A DNA stretch of 64,000 bases, from contig OZ023190.1 in NCBI GenBank assembly GCA_963995505.1, forward strand, positions 11,278,092 through 11,342,091, written 5' to 3'. This DNA comes from Hypericum androsaemum (Eukaryota; Streptophyta; Magnoliopsida; Malpighiales; Hypericaceae). Below the pieces are notes generated by a model. That model had not been told where the DNA came from and did no database searches. It saw only the letters and a program-made list of their open reading frames with translations. A program made the position numbers and the translations under genes. This document shows positions 58,084 through 64,000 of this stretch, one piece after another. Numbering within the stretch: position 1 is the stretch's first letter; each line of letters begins with the position of its first letter.

Positions 58084-58707
58084 TCCAGGAAGAAGGACAA
58101 GTCATTGGCATTGATCTCCTATTTAAGAAGTTTGGCCGAAGTGATTATGTTAAGAAAGGAAGCACAAAAGGAAGGAGTACTTTTTCCCTCTCCATTTTAT
58201 AGGATTTTAGATTTGTAACCTAAATGACAATTGAGTAATTTTTGGGTTAGCTAAAGGATATTTTTTATAATTTTAAAAATATCTCGCTGAAAAAGTGGCC
58301 GGAATATGAGTTTAGGGACTTATCAATTGATTTTAAATATATCAGGAACCAATCGATACTAGCATGTCCTAATTAATAATTTTCTTCAAACATTTTCATG
58401 GCTATTTTGCTCTATTTTGTATGTTTCTTTTGTTTGATTAAATAATTCACAGCTCTCTCACTCACATTATCGACCATTTTTAAAAAATTCCTTCCCTCCC
58501 TCTCCTCTGCCCGCCGCGCCATTGCCGCTACTACTACAAGTGGCTGTCGCCACAACCACCTGGGAATGGCAAAGGGTGGAATTTAGGTAGGATCCATAGG
58601 ATCAAGATTCTTGTCCTCTTTTTTAGGATGGATCTAGATCATTGCCCTTATCTTCTTTAATAAAAGAGAATTCCAGCAAGATATGCGTCCTAGATATCGA
58701 ACATGAT

Positions 58708-59307
58708 TAGGGGTGACAATGGATTGAATCGACTCAGATTCAATTTGTCAAAAATTTGATTCAAATTCGAACTGACTCAAACGAATCCCAATTTGGTTTC
58801 AAATTCGACATTGGATGAATCAAATCTCAATCCACAAGCCCAAATTTGTCAATTCGTCAAATTGTGTAAAAAAAGAAAATAAATAGGATCAAATTTTAAA
58901 AGAGGGAAAATTGGGAAATTGAAAATTTCCTTTTACCTCCTTCCATTCTTAAAATTAAAATAATTCAAAAAATAATTCTTAATCTCTCTAATCATAATTT
59001 AATCTCTGTAAGTATTCTCTCCTAAAGTTTACTAATAAACTATTGTAGTCATGTTATTAGTTACTTAATAGAAGTGTTATATTCACATAATTAATGATAT
59101 CTCTCTATGGATTTTCTACCGATTCTCTCATTATCCTTTTCTGGATCAAGTGATAAACGTCGAGAAAGTAGTTCTGGAAAGAACTAAAACAAATTCAAAA
59201 ACTCAAAAAAATGAATTAAAAAAAAGAATTTGAATTTGGACGAATTTCAATAGTTTATAATTTGAATCATAATTTTGCTATTTCGATTCGATTCGTGGTC
59301 ATCCCTA
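58708..59307. mobile_element. hAT-like non-autonomous element (candidate)
   Basis: The ends TAGGGGTGAC and GTCATCCCTA are inverted and match the usual hAT-MITE termini with one or two mismatches; both ends continue with GATT..AATCGA-like text. The interior is AT-rich with many TTTGATTCAAATTC-like pieces. No clear 8-bp duplication is left, so the call is tentative. Confidence 0.45.
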
Positions 59308-59315
59308 GGCAAGAT

Positions 59316-60303
59316 CACGATCGACGTGCGGGTCCACATTATTTAGTTTTGTTTACCTTTTCTGAAGGTAAATTTTTACATCACTGTCAATGCTTGAACC
59401 GAGGACCTCATTGAATTTGATAACACCTTGTGCCATTAGTCTAAGTTCCCTTTGGTTAACTTTTTTGAACCTCATAAACTAAATTAATACTTAATCAAAT
59501 ATCTTTTATATCCAACATATTACCATTATTATAAACCACAATTATTTAAAACATGAGTGTTTGAAATGCTATTAATTTTGACTTATGAGCAATATAAACA
59601 TATAGATGTTACTAAGCGTACAACCCTTTCTCATCCAAAGGAAATCTTTACTTATTTTAATTATTCAAAAGAATATAAAAAATGAATATATTGATACCAA
59701 AAGGAATATGGGGCAGGGACACAAAGAGTTCTGAAATTTTTGATGAAGGGTCTTCCTTTGATGTTGATGCTAGAGGTTTTGTGAATTTTAGATTATATAT
59801 ATACATATATATTGATAACCTCAAAAAATTTTGGTAGGATCTCAGTAGAGTCATATATGCACATATTGATACCCTTATCTTTAAAAAAAAATAAGAATTT
59901 GGGTAAAATCTAAATCTAGACCTGGTCAAAGTCAATATATCTTAGATCCGTCGAGTCTAGGACCATGTTGAGGTACAAAAACCCCTTTTCTCCCCAACAT
60001 ATCGGGTAGACCTTCAATATTCAGACTGTGTTGGGACCACTGATATGTTCTTGGCGGCGATGGCGTTCACAAATGGGATAGTGAGAGGAGAGAGGGAGAT
60101 GGAGAAATTTTTATTTTAAGGATAGTGATTATCATGACAAAAATAATAAATATACTGATGTCAAGGAGAATCCTATATTAATATTTACACAAATTTGAAG
60201 GAAGACAAAATATTTTTTAAAACATAAAGGACTTTAGTAATAATAAACAAATACATCATCAACCTTACAACAATCTACCCCAATTTTTTTCAGACGTTGA
60301 ACA
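59316..60303. other. AT-rich intergenic DNA, nothing recognised
   Basis: No coding domain, LTR or TIR pair was found. Confidence 0.5.
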
Positions 60304-60311
60304 TAATATAT

Positions 60312-60588
60312 GAGAAAAAACTCACAAAGTTCCTAAGTTTAAAGATAATGTACTGAAAGGTCTTGTCCTTAGTAAATTATTCGTTGAGTTTTAAAATGAG
60401 TAAGGGCATTTTGGTAATCTCATTTTGTCATTTAATTAAATTTATTAAATAAATTGGTCAAAGGAATGAACTAGTTCAATTTCTTAAAACTCAGGGACTA
60501 ACTATTCAATTTCTTAAAACTCAAGGACTAATTTACTATAGACAGAATCTTTCAGTTAATTATCTTAAAATTTAGGGACTTTTCCTCC
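60312..60588. mobile_element. 277-bp MITE with 8-bp TSD
   Basis: Inverted ends of about 85-100 bp share AGTTCCTAAGTTTAAAGATA (right end complement: AGTCCCTAAATTTTAAGATA). Flanked by TAATATAT at 60304-60311 and 60589-60596. No coding capacity. Confidence 0.75.
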
Positions 60589-60596
60589 TAATATAT

Positions 60597-62160
60597 ATTT
60601 TCCAGCACGAGGCCCTATCAATATGCTAAAAATGAACATCACGGCAACCCGAAAATTTTCCTATTTTCTGATTTCACCAATCAGATTGGACGGATCAAAA
60701 ATATTTTTAAATAAAAAAATGTGTTATTAATTATATTTGTTTTAAAATTTTAAAAAATTATAAATATATTCTATGTTTATTAAAAAATTATAATTTAAAA
60801 ATATTAAAATCACAATTTAATCCCGTTAAATCTAATAAAATTAAAAAAATACTTTTGGCAAATTGGTTTGGACTAATCGGTCTAAATCGGTGATCAAAGT
60901 TGTTAACCATCGGTTGAACCCATCATCCGAATTATGTACAAAACAACTCAATATCGATCTTTGATCGTTGTCCGGTCAGTCTTACCACTTTTTAAAAAAT
61001 ATTGGATTCTGTTCCTGCCAATGAAATGAGAACTGTATAACCATATAGTATTCCTTTTCCGTCAGGGCCGATGTATGTGGACTTGTTTCCGGAAGACCTC
61101 GTCGACGAGTAAGACTTCGTCTTCTTTCCCTTGTTTTCTAATTGCTATATTCAATTGTCAAGACTCAAGAAAAAGGGTGAAATATAACTATGTTTATCAT
61201 ATAGTTGGCCATGTTGTGACACCAAATAATAGTGATAGCAATTATATTCTTTGCTTGACTGAAACCTTAATCTCAGACGCTGTATACTTTTTAGAGGTAA
61301 AACTTTCATTGTATTAAATTAAGTTGGCAAATCAGAAAATGACAATAGATCGAGTTTTTGGATGTAAAGATAACAAAGCCAATCTATTAAACAATTTTGA
61401 AAAAAATAGGGTGACCCGGTTCCGGAACAACTAGTTACAAGGTTCCGAAAAAGTAAAATCATATTTGAAATCTTGAAATAAGGTTATAGAACAGTGTTTG
61501 GAACTTACGGTTACAGTTTTGGGACCTCCAGTTATTTAGTATATTTCGTTTAGAAGTATCGTGCTTAGTGGTACTTTTGGTGTAACCACTTCGGAATAAT
61601 ACATTATTTTACTTGCACTCCAACATACTTGTAAAAAAAAAACTCAAGACCGATTTTAAATTTGGCACAAGAAATATCCCTAGAGGCTGGACCCTTGCCG
61701 GATGATGCGACCCAATCTCCAAACAGAAGAGGGGCGCTCAAATCATGCCAAATAGGAGTAAATAATTTAGGTCAAAATAGCAGGGGATGATTTTGTTGGG
61801 TGTGCGACTTGTGGCTGGATTTTTAGGCTGGCGTAGTATGGAGGGAGGGATATGGCAGTGGAACCTTGAAAGTTTTTTGTTTTAGTTTAGAGAGAAGGGA
61901 TTTTAGAGAGAGAGAGGGATTTTGCAACACCCGGTCTTGAGTTTGTTTCTATGTCGTTCATCAGAGATTCTTGAATAAGATGTTCATTCATGTAATGTTA
62001 TTATAGATCTCGTATGACTTATAATTAGTGAAATTTTCAAAATTCAAAAAACAAGTTGGAAATTGGCTGCAAAATTTGGACAATGCACTACAGCAAAATC
62101 TGGACATAAATAATCCTATGAAATTTTAACAGTGGGATTTTTTTCCGACCAAGTATGTCT
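60597..62160. other. AT-rich intergenic DNA, nothing recognised
   Basis: The open stretch at 61075-61317 has no recognised domain. A short GA run lies near 61905-61917. Nothing else can be supported. Confidence 0.5.
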
Positions 62161-62164
62161 ACCA

Positions 62165-62400
62165 TGCAAACCAATATCACTACACATGCAAATCAATATC
62201 ACTACACATGCAAATTAGCCTCTTGAAATCAATATCACTTCACATGCAAACCAATATCACTTCACATGCAAACCAATATCACCTGGTAGGTTATTGACCA
62301 TCAGATTTAAAGATAATCAAATCTGATAACCCAAAATGTAGCCCTCACCTGTGGTCAAATTTTCTTTAGTCCCCACTCAATCCGGTCTCGTCTATTTCGG
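62165..62400. mobile_element. Terminal fragment of the FAR1-MULE family
   Basis: Carries five to six copies of (A)AACCAATATCAC(T/C) at 62168-62285 and then a terminus, CTTTAGTCCCCACTCAATCC, which is the inverted form of the left end of 47182-48750. The other end was not found. It sits about 0.4 kb beyond the 3' end of the kinase gene. Confidence 0.65.
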
Positions 62401-62789
62401 CATACTGCAATTACAATGAAATCCACGAAGTCCAATTGGTAACTCCGAGTTCTTCCAAACAAGATTGTAAAGGACTTTGAAAACAAATAGTGACCTGGAA
62501 GAGGATAGAGTTGCAGCCCGAAATTAAGTTGCAAGTTGCAAGTTGCAATTCACTTTTCTTTATTCTACAAGTCAACATCAACAGCTTTGTTTCACCCCAA
62601 CTGATTCGCTTTCCACTTGAAGGAAGTTTCGTCTCATGTTCCCCTGTTTCGCTTTCGTTTGTTACTATGTCGATGCTCCGATCCTATGGTCAGCAGGGAA
62701 CATCGTCGCGAAATTCGCAGAGACACCGATAGAAAATTTCATGACCGATGAATATTCAATAAAATCGAAGGGATGTAGTTTGGTCAAAA

Positions 62790-63812
62790 CTACTGCCCGG
62801 AAATGTCAGAATGGTACATTCCACTCAATTTCTTTGCAACATCTGTGATGTCGGGTCGCTTGGCCTGTCGGTAACTGGTGCATTGAAGTGCTATCTTCGC
62901 GAGCTCTTCAAATTGCATCTCTTTCCCCGGCCATGGCCCTTCGTCCCTTCGAACTATCGGGTCAACGATCTCATCGTACCTTCCATTCTGGATACAATTG
63001 CTCACATGAACCACTAAGTTCGCCTCGCCGGTTTGGCTAAGCGAATGATCATACGCCTTTTTGCCGGTGAGCAGAACAAGAAGAAACACACCGAAGCCAT
63101 AAACATCAGCCTTCTCATTGAACCTGCCCCGCGAAAAGTACTCGGGAGCCATGAATCCCGCAGTCCCAACCGGATCTTCCTCGACGTGTGTCTCGCCCTC
63201 AGGAATAGATATAGACAACGAGAAATCGAATATCTTCACCACACGGTCCTCGTCTAGCAGCATGTTCGAAGGCTTGAGGTCTCTGTGAACGATCGGCCTA
63301 GGGAACGCGGTGTGGAGGTACGCAACCATGTTGCTAACATCAACTGCGATCTTCAGCCTTTCTCTCCAAGTCAACGGCTGAAACATTGCTGGATCAGAGA
63401 CATGAATCCTGTCGTGCAGCGTTCCTTCGGACTCCGCGGATTCGAACACCAGGACGGGATGTTCGGATTCCAGGCAGCATCCTATCAGCTTCAGCACATT
63501 ACCATGAACGCTCATCCGGGACGCAACCACAATTTCCCTGACAGGAGAATCCACCGAGTAGCCTTCGTTGTAGATCTTCAAAATCACCGAGCGGCCTCGT
63601 AGAAAGGCCCTGTACAGATTGAAGCCTCCGCTTCCGGAGATCAGTTGCCTTCTCCTCAAGTCCTCGGTTGCCTTGTTGATATCTTTGGCAGAGTAGCAGC
63701 GGATCGGATTCAATTTTCCATCGAAAAGGGAAACGGATTCCTCCAACAGCATCCTTCCATTTCTCATGAGTACCGGTTCGTTTCCATGCTTGGTTTCTCG
63801 GAAGCACGACAT
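62790..63812 (-). CDS. ZRK/ZED1-like receptor-like cytoplasmic kinase (probable pseudokinase)
   Basis: A 340-residue single-exon protein starting MSCFRETKHGNE; an ATG 28 codons upstream (63894-63896) is in frame but its extra text does not fit the family. The N-terminus (LMRNGRMLLEESVSLFDGK then NPIRCYSAKDINKAT) is typical of ZED1-related kinases. Kinase landmarks (residues from this start): glycine loop SGSGG at 59-63, Lys79 in VILKIY, Glu93 in REIVVASRM, HRDLKPSN at 176-183, DFS at 196-198 in place of DFG, APE at 212-214. DFSLSISIPEGETHVEED is a hallmark of the ZRK group. In known plants ZRKs act in the cytoplasm as adaptors that let NLR immune receptors such as ZAR1 sense pathogen effectors. 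Loss of the DFG Gly suggests weak or no catalysis, although HRD is kept. There is no signal peptide or membrane segment. Confidence is high for the family, moderate for the immune role. Confidence 0.88.
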   Translation of the reverse strand: MSCFRETKHGNEPVLMRNGRMLLEESVSLFDGKLNPIRCYSAKDINKATEDLRRRQLISGSGGFNLYRAFLRGRSVILKIYNEGYSVDSPVREIVVASRMSVHGNVLKLIGCCLESEHPVLVFESAESEGTLHDRIHVSDPAMFQPLTWRERLKIAVDVSNMVAYLHTAFPRPIVHRDLKPSNMLLDEDRVVKIFDFSLSISIPEGETHVEEDPVGTAGFMAPEYFSRGRFNEKADVYGFGVFLLVLLTGKKAYDHSLSQTGEANLVVHVSNCIQNGRYDEIVDPIVRRDEGPWPGKEMQFEELAKIALQCTSYRQAKRPDITDVAKKLSGMYHSDISGQ

Positions 63813-64000
63813 CTTCGTTGCTGCTTGGAAACTGAATTTAGGAACCAAACAAGGGATAAGAACGTGTATATATGATTGCCATTTTATTTTTTCCATTTAC
63901 GAATGATAAGGTAATTAATTTGAGGCAGTCGAAGTCAACAATACAAAGTCTAGAAAATATCTTGCTCTATGTGCCAAGTATTTTGTTTCCTATGGGTAGC
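63813..64000 (-). promoter_or_regulatory. Upstream region of the ZRK-like gene
   Basis: On the minus strand this is the 5' leader and proximal promoter. A TATATA-like element (CGTATATATGA complement) lies at about 63869-63878, roughly 60 bp before the start codon. No further sites can be supported. Confidence 0.35.

Larger units (their letters stand above)
54317..58412. mobile_element. TIR element carrying a tandem array of RING-finger exons (Pack-MULE-like)
   Basis: The segments 54317-54600 and 58150-58412 are imperfect inverted repeats of about 260 bp; they share GCAAAATAG at the edge, TGTTTGAA.AAAATTA, and ATCAATTGAT.AGTC...ACTCATATTC inside. A 9-bp flank duplication with one mismatch (TATTTTTTA 54308-54316, TATTTTGTA 58413-58421) fits a MULE. 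The interior is four and a bit tandem units of 680-750 bp, each with a RING-H2 exon on the minus strand. No transposase is present. The MULE class is inferred from the duplication length. Confidence 0.75.

Noticed and set aside
58700..59315. An 8-bp hAT target duplication
   Set aside because: AACATGAT and GGCAAGAT differ at three of eight positions; not enough to claim.
1..64000. tRNA, rRNA or other structural RNA genes
   Set aside because: No cloverleaf or rRNA-like segment was recognised by reading; a covariance-model search would be needed to exclude them.

Overview
The window looks like a nuclear chromosome segment from a flowering plant, most likely a eudicot and probably a rosid. The evidence is AT-rich intergenic DNA, introns with GT..AG borders, nested LTR retrotransposons primed by initiator-Met tRNA, many Mutator-like elements (MULEs), a FAR1-type transposase gene and a ZRK/ZED1-like pseudokinase gene. 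The species cannot be fixed from the sequence alone. Only two ordinary intact host genes are visible, both on the minus strand: a small four-CxxC zinc-ribbon protein (35320-35640) and a ZRK-like receptor-like cytoplasmic (pseudo)kinase (62790-63812). Fragments of a short-chain dehydrogenase and of an AZG-like purine permease are also present. Nearly everything else is mobile DNA.

Layout. 1-5604: dead Ty3/gypsy chromovirus-like element with its 3' LTR. 5605-12900: short TIR elements (including a 984-bp MULE with a perfect 9-bp target duplication), a short retroposon and unannotated AT-rich DNA. 12905-14548: a large inverted repeat with ~0.8-kb arms, followed by a LINE fragment to 15822. 16025-20542 (minus strand): dehydrogenase fragment, 3' half of a copia element, 5' part and LTR of an element here called gypsy-B, then an LTR of copia-A. 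20809-25636: a 4.8-kb MULE with 9-bp target duplications and a seven-exon FAR1-like transposase gene carrying one stop codon and one frameshift. 25843-27165: a second MULE with long TIRs and unrelated internal DNA. 28376-33782: a complete, young Ty1/copia element with one 1618-codon ORF. 33920-37530: dehydrogenase fragment, zinc-ribbon gene and permease fragment. 38150-43620: 5' half of a copia element joined to the 3' end and LTR of gypsy-B. 44540-45965: a GT-rich minisatellite. 47182-48750: a small relative of the FAR1 MULE. 49050-53980: 3' end of copia-A, its LTR split by a 2.9-kb gag-only LTR element. 54317-58412: a TIR element holding four tandem copies of a RING-H2 zinc-finger exon. 58700-62400: MITEs and a fragment of the FAR1-MULE family.

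How the pieces fit. The copia, gypsy-B and copia-A pieces at 16.4-20.5 kb and 38.2-54.0 kb are complementary halves in opposite orientation. One inversion of about 24 kb, with breakpoints near 17.34 and 41.44 kb, would restore a copia, a gypsy-B element and a copia-A element whose outer flanks would both be AAAAA. Separately, the FAR1 MULE, its small relative and a third fragment all carry irregular arrays of the 10-mer AACCAATATC, which contains a CCAAT box. The most unusual objects are this MULE family, the RING-exon array inside a TIR element, and the inferred inversion.
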